Below, piece by piece: positions 1-5,300 of a DNA stretch of 5,327 nt. Under the pieces are notes generated by a model. The model was given only the letters and a program-made list of their open reading frames with translations. It was not told the origin of the DNA and searched no databases. A program made the position numbers and the translations under genes. This DNA comes from Candidatus Omnitrophota bacterium (GTDB taxonomy: Bacteria; Omnitrophota; Gorgyraeia; B26-G9), in NCBI GenBank assembly GCA_023136735.1, contig JAGLQQ010000219.1, forward strand, positions 1 to 5,327, read 5' to 3'. Numbering within the stretch: the stretch's first letter is position 1; every line of letters begins with the position of its first letter.

Positions 1-480
1 ATTTTTTAAAGTTTTTTTTAACTCAGATAAAACTATTACGTGTTTTTTTTCCTCTTTAATAATGTTCTGTATGATATCCTGTTTGTCACTGAGAATATAG
101 TCCTTTAAAGCCGTATATACAAGTATTGATTCTTTTTCTATCTGCAATGCAAACTCTACAGCCTCAAGGGGGCTTGAGAACGACTCCTCTGTTTTCCTGT
201 TAATAATCTCAGGGGTAAATATATATGTAGCTGCTATTGCCTCCAAATAAGCATCATAATCTCCAGCGCCAAACTCACTAACCAGATAATCTCCGGCACA
301 ATCAAGCATGCTTTTAAATTTGCTCTGATGTCCTATTTCCTGTTCTTTTAAAAACTTCCAAATTGTTTTTATTTTTTCATCAGTTGCCTGTTCTTCAAGT
401 TTTGCGTAAAGATGTTCGCCGTTTTCTTCTACTCTAAAAGCAATATCTAGAATTTCCTGCGGACTCCAACTATTATTCAT
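1..480 (-). CDS. Rubrerythrin-like ferritin-fold diiron protein, 3' end outside the window
   Basis: This reading frame starts at an ATG at 480 and stays open for 160 codons to the window edge, so the C-terminus is missing. It carries two copies of the rubrerythrin-type ligand pattern. The first is Glu18 seven residues before Tyr25, then E48-x-x-H51. The second is Glu115 seven residues before Tyr122, then E144-x-x-H147. That is a complete set for a four-helix-bundle diiron site. No CxxC rubredoxin domain appears in the visible part, so it resembles erythrin or YciE/YhjR-like members more than classical rubrerythrin; a domain beyond the edge cannot be excluded. The ribosome site AAGGAG overlaps the stop codon of the flavodiiron gene, leaving a 9-nt gap, so the two are almost certainly co-transcribed. 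Family knowledge suggests peroxide reduction or iron handling in the cytoplasm. The exact substrate is unknown. Confidence 0.85.
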   Translation of the reverse strand, partial: MNNSWSPQEILDIAFRVEENGEHLYAKLEEQATDEKIKTIWKFLKEQEIGHQSKFKSMLDCAGDYLVSEFGAGDYDAYLEAIAATYIFTPEIINRKTEESFSSPLEAVEFALQIEKESILVYTALKDYILSDKQDIIQNIIKEEKKHVIVLSELKKTLKN

Positions 481-489
481 ATAAGCTCC

Positions 490-1668
490 TTACCCGGATA
501 TTAATTCCTTTATTTTACTGACCGTGCTTTTTAGGCCCTCAATTTCACTCTCATCCGGAACAAACTGCATATAACTTCCGTCCCCTATTAGCTGCATGCC
601 TGCCTCTTTTAGGCCCTCCTCAAGATCCTTAAACCCTACTTTAGACCAGCCATATGAACCAAAGCTAAGCGCAAACCTGTTTTTAGGTTTCAAGCCCTTT
701 AAATATGTAAGAAAACCTCCCATGCTCGGCAATATTCTATTATTAAGTATCGCACTTCCCAAAAGAACAACTTTTGAACGCATCACTTCTGTTATTGCAT
801 CAGAATAATCCGCGTTCTGCAGATTAAATCTTACCACGGGAATATTTTCCTTATCAAGCAGTTCACTTAATTCAAACGCAATCTTTTCCGTAGAATGCCA
901 CATGGTATCATAAATAATCACGGCTCTTTTATCCGACTCATAACTTGCCCATTTCTTATACAAAGTAAGTATCTGCTTAATGTTTTCTTCTTTCTTCCAA
1001 ATTAGTCCGTGTGAGGGGCATATCATTTCAAGCTTAAGTGTTTTTAAAGCCTCAAGCACTTTGAGAACTTGCGCTCCATAAGGCATCACAATATTAGCGT
1101 AATACTTTGCTGCTGCCTCAAATACTATATCCTCTCCCACCTCAGCAGCATAACGCTCAGCGCTTGCGTGATGCTGCCCGAAAGCATCATTAGGAAACAA
1201 AATCTCATCATCAGTAGAATATGTTGCCATGGAATCAGGCCAGTGAACCATGGGCATGAGAAAAAACTTTAGAGTTCTGCTGCCGATTTTCAGCTCATCA
1301 CCGGTATTAACAACTTTAAACTTCCAATCTTTCTTAAAATGCCTCTTTAACCCTTTTTCCCCGTTTGGAGAACATACAATCTCAGCATTCGGGCACAACT
1401 GGAGCATCTTTTCAATAGATCCAGAATGATCCATTTCAGTATGATTGGATATTATATACTGTATCTTCAAGGGATCAATAATAGCTTTTATCCTAGAAGC
1501 CATTTCTTCGAATCCGTAATCCTTTACCGTATCTATCAATGTCGGTTTTTCATCAACAATAAGATAGGCATTATACGTAGATCCTGTGGGGGTGGAATAT
1601 CCGTGAAAATTACGCAGCTCCCAGTCTATAGCCCCCACCCAGTAAGTATCCTTTTTTATTTCTATCAT
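490..1668 (-). CDS. fprA: Flavodiiron protein (FprA-type, rubredoxin:oxygen/NO oxidoreductase)
   Basis: This cytoplasmic enzyme of 392 residues has the usual length for a class A flavodiiron protein. The N-terminal metallo-beta-lactamase-like domain (about 1-245) shows the diiron ligands H76-x-E78-x-D80-H81, then H142, D161 and H220. The C-terminal flavodoxin-like domain (about 248-392) has the FMN phosphate-binding segment YDTMWHSTEKIA at 253-264 and a second flavin-contact loop, GSYGWS, at 337-342. There is no fused rubredoxin or flavin reductase domain, so it needs an external donor. The rubredoxin gene 30 nt upstream is the obvious one. The family reduces O2 to water and/or NO to N2O with four or two electrons; the sequence alone does not settle which substrate dominates. 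The ATG is preceded by an AGAGG ribosome site. All metal ligands are present, so it should be active. Confidence 0.96.
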   Translation of the reverse strand: MIEIKKDTYWVGAIDWELRNFHGYSTPTGSTYNAYLIVDEKPTLIDTVKDYGFEEMASRIKAIIDPLKIQYIISNHTEMDHSGSIEKMLQLCPNAEIVCSPNGEKGLKRHFKKDWKFKVVNTGDELKIGSRTLKFFLMPMVHWPDSMATYSTDDEILFPNDAFGQHHASAERYAAEVGEDIVFEAAAKYYANIVMPYGAQVLKVLEALKTLKLEMICPSHGLIWKKEENIKQILTLYKKWASYESDKRAVIIYDTMWHSTEKIAFELSELLDKENIPVVRFNLQNADYSDAITEVMRSKVVLLGSAILNNRILPSMGGFLTYLKGLKPKNRFALSFGSYGWSKVGFKDLEEGLKEAGMQLIGDGSYMQFVPDESEIEGLKSTVSKIKELISG

Positions 1669-1698
1669 TTAAAGCCTCTTAAAATTTTTTCTTTATAG

Positions 1699-1839
1699 TT
1701 ATTCTACTTCTTTAAACTGATCCTTGCCAACTCCGCAATCAGGGCAAACCCAATCTGCCGGCAAATCAGCAAATGCAATATTATCATTTTCTTCTGGATT
1801 ATAAATATATCCACAAACAATACATTCAAATTTTTTCAT
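1699..1839 (-). CDS. Rubredoxin, short-loop type (46 aa)
   Basis: This small gene encodes a 46-residue one-iron electron carrier. The iron is bound by C6-x-x-C9 (sequence CIVCGYIY) and C32-x-x-C35 (sequence CPDCGVGK), with the conserved aromatic and DLP...DW segment between them. Typical rubredoxins are 52-54 residues with the second cysteine pair near 39 and 42. This one lacks about seven residues in the loop after residue 17, as in the known 45-residue Desulfovibrio desulfuricans rubredoxin. The start is fixed by a strong AAGGAGG ribosome site a few bases upstream. It lies 12 nt after the thioredoxin stop and 30 nt before the flavodiiron gene. That placement supports a role as the electron donor to the flavodiiron protein, and probably also to the rubrerythrin and superoxide reductase of the same operon (inference). 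Confidence 0.95.
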   Translation of the reverse strand: MKKFECIVCGYIYNPEENDNIAFADLPADWVCPDCGVGKDQFKEVE

Positions 1840-1851
1840 ATTTCCTCCTTA

Positions 1852-2175
1852 TTATTCCTTTATCAGACTACTGAACATGCTCACCAGTTTTTCCTTTGAT
1901 ACCACACCAACAGTTTCTCCGGCGACCTTGCCGTCGTTAAAAACCATAACTGTTGGAATGCTCATAACCCCATATCGAGTAGCCACTTCAGGAGCATCAT
2001 CAATATTCAACTTGCAAACCTTTACTTTTCCCTTATATTCATTTGCCAGATCATCAATCAGAGGTGTCAATACGCGACAGGGACCGCACCACTGAGCCCA
2101 AAAATCCACAAGCACCGGCATATCTGATTGAACAACTTCCTGTTCGAAATTTTCTGTAGTTAGCGCTAAAGCCAT
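1852..2175 (-). CDS. trxA: Thioredoxin
   Basis: This gene encodes a classical 107-residue thioredoxin, the cytoplasmic dithiol carrier that reduces protein disulfides and peroxidases. The active site WCGPC is at residues 29-33, the buried aspartate of the VDFWA strand is at 24, and the cis-proline of the SIPT loop is at 74. An extra cysteine, C54, lies in the central strand. The frame is open back to an ATG at 2217, which would add 14 residues. I chose the ATG at 2175 because an AAGGAGG ribosome site sits at 2187-2193, the upstream ATG has none, and 107 residues is the family's usual length. No thioredoxin reductase is visible in the window. Being placed between iron-storage-like and rubredoxin genes suggests it serves thiol repair in the same stress response. 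Confidence 0.96.
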   Translation of the reverse strand: MALALTTENFEQEVVQSDMPVLVDFWAQWCGPCRVLTPLIDDLANEYKGKVKVCKLNIDDAPEVATRYGVMSIPTVMVFNDGKVAGETVGVVSKEKLVSMFSSLIKE

Positions 2176-2186
2176 TATTTTTACTT

Positions 2187-2193
2187 CCTCCTT
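2187..2193 (-). promoter_or_regulatory. Ribosome binding site that decides the thioredoxin start
   Basis: AAGGAGG lies 11 nt upstream of the ATG at 2175, and a weaker overlapping GGAAG gives closer spacing. It falls inside the longer possible reading frame that begins at 2217. It is the main reason for preferring the 107-residue thioredoxin. Confidence 0.75.
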
Positions 2194-2224
2194 GTTCTCC
2201 TGGTTCTTAAAACTCATTAGTTTA

Positions 2225-2401
2225 CTATTTTGTTAACTCGTATATTTTATCTTCTATTAATTTAGCATGCTTCTCTTCTTCTATAACCAAATTTAAAAAC
2301 ATTTCACGCGCAACAGGCTGTTCCTCTGCCAAACGCTGATAAAGATCATGTGCTTCTTTCTCCTTAGCCAGCGCCAATTTCAAAGCTTCTACTGGTGACA
2401 T
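2225..2401 (-). CDS. Half-size ferritin-like (rubrerythrin-type) protein, 58 aa
   Basis: This is a small intact gene with an ATG start and tandem TAG TAA stops. An AAGGAAA-type ribosome site precedes the ATG. The predicted protein is two amphipathic helices. Helix 1 (about 3-25) carries E14 seven residues before Y21. Helix 2 (about 31-56) carries the EEEKHA segment with E42-x-x-H45. This is exactly one half of a rubrerythrin-type diiron site, so a working site would need a dimer or higher oligomer, as in encapsulated ferritins, which are also two-helix proteins (family knowledge; homology to them is not shown). It resembles the C-terminal half of the diiron protein at 1-480: both have SP-x-EA near the start, then EKE, Y, and an EExKH motif. 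It begins 12 nt after the broken ferritin and in the same frame. A role in iron or peroxide handling is inferred from context. Confidence 0.85.
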   Translation of the reverse strand: MSPVEALKLALAKEKEAHDLYQRLAEEQPVAREMFLNLVIEEEKHAKLIEDKIYELTK

Positions 2402-2413
2402 AATATTTCCTTT

Positions 2414-2903
2414 CTATGCAGGTTGAGGTTGCGCCCTATTTGCCAGCTCTCTATCTATCACAATCATCTGCCAGGGATCCGATTTTATCATTTTAAGCAT
2501 TTCAATTATCGCTGTAGCTGATTTTTCTTCTTCTATCTGCTCAGTAACAAACCACTACAAACATATTGCCGCCGCATTATCACCGGTTTTTTGCGCAAGA
2601 TTATAAAGGTTATCAATCATAATTGTAACCTTTTTCTCATGCGCAAGGGTCTGCTTGAAAACATCGAGCGGTGAGGCAAATAAAACCGGAGATTTCGATA
2701 TTGCTTCAAGCTCTACTTTTTCACCAACATCATTCAAAAATGTGTATAACTTCATCGCATGCATCAACTCTTCTTTCGCCTGAATTTTCATCCAGTTCGC
2801 GCATCCGCTCAAGTTAATTGATTCAAATTGACAGATATAAATAAAAAGATGCAAACTCATTCTTAATCTGCTCATTAAAAGCCTTGGTTAATTTTTTATC
2901 CAT
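2414..2903 (-). pseudogene. ftn: Ferritin (FtnA-type) gene with frameshift and premature amber codon
   Basis: The original start is the ATG at 2903, behind a good AAAGGAGTG ribosome site. The first 25 codons give a ferritin helix A (NEQIKNEF...YLYLS) with its Glu16 ligand. Near 2828 the frame shifts: the family's four residues before FES are replaced by one base, which matches loss of 11 nt. The frame then continues as FESINLSG, EELMHAM (helix B ligands) and SPLDVF...HEKK (helix C). It meets a TAG at 2555-2557, where the family has Gln in LQWF. After the TAG the same frame continues through WFVTEQIEEE and DRELANR to a natural TAG at 2414. Restoring 11 nt gives 166 residues, the normal ferritin length. 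Everything else is well conserved, so decay is recent, or the lesions are assembly errors. If intact it would be the iron-storage ferritin of the operon. Confidence 0.88.
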
Positions 2904-2939
2904 AACGACACTCCTTTCACTCTCTGAAAACTACTATAT

Positions 2940-3338
2940 TTATTCAACAGTTACTTTTTTTGTGCTTTCCCATAATCCGTGTATATTACAATAGCTAATC
3001 GCAGTCAAACTTCCTGATTTTTCTGTTTTTATAGTTAAGTTTACAGAAGGCTGTGTATATATACCGCTTGTATTAGCTCCCTGCGCCGATGCCCCGTGTG
3101 AAGCGAATTCTGTACGCGCAATCTGATAAGAAAATTTTTCACCATCTGCTAAAAAATATACTGATATCCAAGCTATATAATGCTCTGTAGTATTCGGGTG
3201 AGATATCTCTTTGCCAACCGTAACTTTAACATCAAGAGCCTCTCCCTTTTTAGTAGTATCCGCAGCCTCTATTACCGGAACATGCTTTTCTGTTTTCCAA
3301 TCTGCACTCTGAACTAAATCTTTTGCCGTTGCCATCAT
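2940..3338 (-). CDS. sor: Superoxide reductase, class II (neelaredoxin / desulfoferrodoxin iron domain)
   Basis: This cytoplasmic enzyme reduces superoxide to hydrogen peroxide without making O2. The 132-residue protein has only the catalytic iron domain and no N-terminal desulforedoxin CxxC domain, so it is class II. Visible centre residues are E17-K18-H19 (the EKHVP motif with the mobile sixth-ligand Glu and catalytic Lys), H47 in SHPN, H53 in EHYI, and C117-x-x-H120 in CNIHGLW. Two ATG codons stand side by side, at 3338 and 3335, behind an AAGGAGGT ribosome site. The second has the better spacing (6 nt), so the protein may lack the first Met. It follows rubrerythrin by 23 nt, which pairs the maker of H2O2 with its remover. 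Rubredoxin, encoded downstream, is the usual electron donor in this family. Confidence 0.95.
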   Translation of the reverse strand: MMATAKDLVQSADWKTEKHVPVIEAADTTKKGEALDVKVTVGKEISHPNTTEHYIAWISVYFLADGEKFSYQIARTEFASHGASAQGANTSGIYTQPSVNLTIKTEKSGSLTAISYCNIHGLWESTKKVTVE

Positions 3339-3361
3339 AGACCTCCTTTATATTAAAGATA

Positions 3362-3865
3362 TTAAAATTTGTTAAACATTTCTTTTTTCACACTGCAAAT
3401 AGGGCAGAAATCCGGCTGTTCTCCTTCCTCTGTAAATCCGCAAACAGGACACACAGAAACATCTGCCAACTCAATATCCTTATCAGCATCTACAGCAACT
3501 TTTGTTTTCTTAAACATAGCCTCATGGATTTTCTCCGCCTCAAGGGCATAATGAGTTGATCTTGCCGCGTCCTTTTCACCCTGTTTCTCCGCCTCTGCCA
3601 AATAAGCAGGATACATTTCCTCAACCTCAAAATGCTCTCCGCTTATAGCCACAGGCAGATTATCCTTGCTTGTTCCTATGCCTCCAAGAACCTTAAGGTG
3701 ATTGCTCGCATGCACTCGCTCAGCATAGGCTATCGCCCTAAAAAGCCTTGCCGCATTTAGTTTGCCTTCTTTTTCCGCCGTGTCCGCGAATATCATGTAT
3801 TTCATATGAGCCTGAGATTCACCAGCAAAAGCATTTTGTAAATTCTGTTTTGTCATTTCATGCAT
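3362..3865 (-). CDS. rbr: Rubrerythrin
   Basis: This is a 167-residue NAD(P)H-linked peroxidase of anaerobes that reduces H2O2 to water with electrons from rubredoxin. The N-terminal ferritin-like domain (about 5-120) has the GESQAH motif with Glu15, AERVH with E49-x-x-H52, the EEMYPAYLAEAE helix at 82-93, and E111-x-x-H114. The C-terminal rubredoxin-like domain (about 135-167) binds one iron through C139-x-x-C142 and C154-x-x-C157. The order is that of classical rubrerythrin, not the reverse form. A strong AAGGAGGT ribosome site sits about 5 nt before the ATG at 3865; a second in-frame ATG at 3856 is less well placed. It is the first gene of the main operon and is preceded by a possible promoter and palindromic operator. 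Confidence 0.97.
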   Translation of the reverse strand: MHEMTKQNLQNAFAGESQAHMKYMIFADTAEKEGKLNAARLFRAIAYAERVHASNHLKVLGGIGTSKDNLPVAISGEHFEVEEMYPAYLAEAEKQGEKDAARSTHYALEAEKIHEAMFKKTKVAVDADKDIELADVSVCPVCGFTEEGEQPDFCPICSVKKEMFNKF

Positions 3866-3891
3866 AATTACCTCCTTTTTTTAATGAACAC

Positions 3892-3922
3892 ATTATTTAC
3901 GGAACATTTGTGACGTAAACAA
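3892..3922 (-). promoter_or_regulatory. Putative promoter of the rubrerythrin operon
   Basis: On the minus strand TTGTTT (3922-3917) is followed after 17 nt by TAAATA, or after 19 nt by AATAAT (3897-3892). The matches are only moderate. The position is sensible: the start point would fall near 3885, giving a leader of about 20 nt that contains the rubrerythrin ribosome site. Confidence 0.4.
3896..3919. promoter_or_regulatory. 24-bp imperfect palindrome, likely operator before rubrerythrin
   Basis: The sequence reads TTTACG, 2 nt, ACA, TT, TGT, 2 nt, CGTAAA, with 9 of 12 positions in each arm paired across a centre at 3907/3908. It overlaps the putative promoter, the usual place for a repressor site. 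It does not match the 7-1-7 Fur/PerR pattern found before perR, so another dimeric regulator is likelier. The identity of that regulator is unknown. Confidence 0.5.
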
Positions 3923-3935
3923 TCAGTGCGAATTA

Positions 3936-3980
3936 AACCCCGCTCTCTATTATGAATCTCCCTGCTTAGAGCGCGGGGTT
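3936..3980 (-). terminator. GC-rich hairpin, possible terminator of the perR-reductase unit
   Basis: The arms at 3968-3980 and 3936-3946 pair over 11 bp (AACCCC, GC, TCT) with a 2-nt bulge and a 21-nt loop. On the minus strand the second arm is followed only by TTTAATT, a weak U-tract. It lies between the reductase stop and the rubrerythrin promoter, where a terminator is expected. The long loop and weak tract leave room for another role, such as attenuation or mRNA stabilisation. Confidence 0.4.
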
Positions 3981-4031
3981 GAGTTCAGTTTGATGACTTA
4001 ACTTAAATTATTAGACAAGCCATAACTTTAC

Positions 4032-4742
4032 TCAATAACCCGCGAAATTTTCCGCAATTATTTCATTCTCATCACAACCTGATTCAACACACAAATCCTT
4101 CATGGCCTGGACCATCACCGGAGGTCCATAAATAAAAAATTTCCTTTCTGAAAGATCCTTAAACTTTTGCCCTACCAAATCTTTACTTATCTGCCCCTGC
4201 ATGCATGTGCCATCCTCAGGCTGGCAGTCAGTGACTGTATATAAAGCCTGCACTTTACTGTTTTCTTTTCCCCAGTCATTAAGTTCTGCTTTAAAAGCAA
4301 TCTCAGCATTATTCCTGCTTGAATATACAAGTATTATATCAGTATCCAGTTTTTTTTCGAGGATATATTCCAATATTGAAATAACAGGGGTGATCCCAAT
4401 GCCCCCGATAAGAAATCCTATTTTTTTATATTCTTCCTTATATATACAATTACCTATCGGCCCTTGCATCAAAATACTGTCTCCGGTTTTTAATGTTTTA
4501 AGCTGCGCAGAAAAAGCGCTTTCGCTTAAGCGCTTTGTAACCTCGATATAATCCTTCTCTGGTGAAGAAGAAAAAGAGAGGTACTTATTAAGCTCTTTAT
4601 TCTGTAAATCTTTATCATCAAAAATAACTTTTACGAATTGTCCAGGTAGAAAATCAATTTTTTCTTTTGCTCTAAAACGAAAACTTTCAATACTAGGAGT
4701 TCTTTTAATTCTTTCCGTTAATATTACAGAAAATGTATTCAA
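4032..4742 (-). CDS. FAD/NAD(P)-binding oxidoreductase, ferredoxin-reductase superfamily
   Basis: This 236-residue flavoprotein has the two-domain layout of the family. A FAD-binding barrel (about 1-100) shows PGQFVKV at 33-39, KYLSFSSSP at 53-61 (flavin-binding motif) and GPIGN at 94-98. An NAD(P)-binding domain (about 107-236) shows GGIGITP at 113-119, VYSSRN at 139-144 and YGPPVMV at 205-211. The protein ends in ENFAGY; a C-terminal Tyr often stacks on the flavin in plant-type ferredoxin reductases. There is no fused 2Fe-2S domain or membrane segment, so it passes electrons between NAD(P)H and a separate partner. Rubredoxin is an attractive but unproven partner. The start is TTG at 4742, overlapping the perR stop as TTGA, with an AGGAGA ribosome site 8 nt upstream. 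It is translationally coupled to perR. Confidence 0.9.
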   Translation of the reverse strand: MNTFSVILTERIKRTPSIESFRFRAKEKIDFLPGQFVKVIFDDKDLQNKELNKYLSFSSSPEKDYIEVTKRLSESAFSAQLKTLKTGDSILMQGPIGNCIYKEEYKKIGFLIGGIGITPVISILEYILEKKLDTDIILVYSSRNNAEIAFKAELNDWGKENSKVQALYTVTDCQPEDGTCMQGQISKDLVGQKFKDLSERKFFIYGPPVMVQAMKDLCVESGCDENEIIAENFAGY

Positions 4743-5182
4743 TTTTTATCTCTCCTGAGTTCATCATTACTATCAACACTCACTCTGCAATTACAACAAA
4801 TGCCGTAAAAATAGCCCTGCAGTTCCTGAATTAAATGCCCATTTACTTCAGACCTCTGTAAAGTAGGACAAGGCTGCAAATCAATATCAAAAATCTTCGC
4901 GCATTTTTTACAATAAAAATGATGGTGGGAATCCATTCTTCCATCAAAACATGATTTATTAAAAGTAATCCTCATCTCTCTGACCAGGTTTTTTCTGCAA
5001 TAAAGCTCTAAAATTGTATAAACCGTAGATAAAGAGACCGCCGGAAATTTCACCTTTATTTTCCTGTAAATTTGTTCTACAGTCAAGTGCTTATTTTCAT
5101 TACACAAGACCTCATAAACTCCCAATCTCTGAGGAGTAATACGGATACTGTTTTCTTTGAGTATTGCAATCTTATCCTTCAT
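4739..5182 (-). CDS. perR: Fur-family regulator, PerR type
   Basis: This 147-residue cytoplasmic transcription regulator has an N-terminal winged helix (about 1-75, with RITPQRL at 14-20 and the recognition-helix segment SLSTVYTIL at 50-58) and a C-terminal metal-binding dimerisation domain. The structural zinc site is C91-x-x-C94 and C129-x-x-C132. By alignment with Bacillus PerR, the regulatory metal ligands are H32, D80, H86, H88 and D99. Asp rather than Glu at 99 favours the peroxide-sensing PerR class over iron-sensing Fur. Such proteins repress peroxide-defence genes until ligand histidines are oxidised by H2O2. The gene lies beside rubrerythrin and superoxide reductase, fitting that role. 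The ATG at 5182 has no ribosome site, and the promoter lies directly before it, suggesting leaderless translation. An inverted repeat upstream suggests autoregulation. Confidence 0.9.
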   Translation of the reverse strand: MKDKIAILKENSIRITPQRLGVYEVLCNENKHLTVEQIYRKIKVKFPAVSLSTVYTILELYCRKNLVREMRITFNKSCFDGRMDSHHHFYCKKCAKIFDIDLQPCPTLQRSEVNGHLIQELQGYFYGICCNCRVSVDSNDELRRDKN

Positions 5183-5190
5183 AGAGATTC

Positions 5191-5219
5191 ACTATATTAG
5201 ATTTCATTAGAACAGTCAA
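5191..5219 (-). promoter_or_regulatory. Sigma70-like promoter of perR
   Basis: On the minus strand TTGACT (5219-5214) and TATAGT (5196-5191) are separated by exactly 17 nt, each matching five of six consensus bases. Transcription should begin near 5183-5185, that is 0 to 3 nt before the perR ATG at 5182. Confidence 0.65.
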
Positions 5220-5227
5220 GAACTATT

Positions 5228-5256
5228 TTTACATAATAATGATTATTACCTATGAC
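5228..5256 (+). promoter_or_regulatory. Weak candidate divergent promoter enclosing the Fur/PerR box
   Basis: On the plus strand TTTACA (5228-5233) and TATGAC (5251-5256) are separated by 17 nt, and the 15-bp box fills that spacer. No plus-strand gene start is visible before the window ends, so this is only a possibility. Confidence 0.22.
5234..5248. promoter_or_regulatory. Fur/PerR box, perfect 7-1-7 inverted repeat
   Basis: TAATAAT, G, ATTATTA is a perfect inverted repeat with the 7-1-7 geometry of Fur and PerR operators, and close to the PerR consensus half-site ATTATAA. It lies about 15 nt upstream of the perR -35 element rather than over the core promoter. It may therefore also act on a second promoter, upstream or divergent. 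Confidence 0.7.
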
Positions 5257-5259
5257 ATG

Positions 5260-5300
5260 TTTTATACAGAAGAAATTTAAAGGATAACTTTTATACAGAA
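5260..5300. repeat. Two direct copies of a 12-bp sequence, TTTTATACAGAA
   Basis: Identical copies lie at 5260-5271 and 5289-5300, 29 bp apart start to start, in the AT-rich leader upstream of the Fur/PerR box. They could be paired protein-binding sites or a chance product of AT-rich sequence. The rest of 5257-5327 shows no gene. Confidence 0.4.

Noticed and set aside
596..1698. Plus-strand open frames opposite the flavodiiron gene.
   Set aside because: They are antisense shadows of a fully conserved enzyme, with no family motifs or ribosome sites.
2176..2217. Thioredoxin with a 14-residue N-terminal extension from the ATG at 2217.
   Set aside because: No ribosome site precedes that ATG, whereas AAGGAGG precedes the ATG at 2175, which gives the standard 107-residue length.
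2555..2557. Pyrrolysine or other recoding at the ferritin TAG.
   Set aside because: The gene also carries a frameshift, no recoding element is visible, and the family has plain Gln here, one transition away from TAG.
2555..2875. A 106-codon open frame starting at the ATG at 2875 as a free-standing gene.
   Set aside because: Its first 15 or so residues are ferritin helix A read in the wrong frame, it has no ribosome site, and its body is the middle of ferritin. It is part of the broken ferritin gene.
4201..4551. Plus-strand 116-codon frame opposite the reductase gene.
   Set aside because: It has no recognisable domain and lies wholly within a gene with clear FAD and NAD motifs on the other strand.
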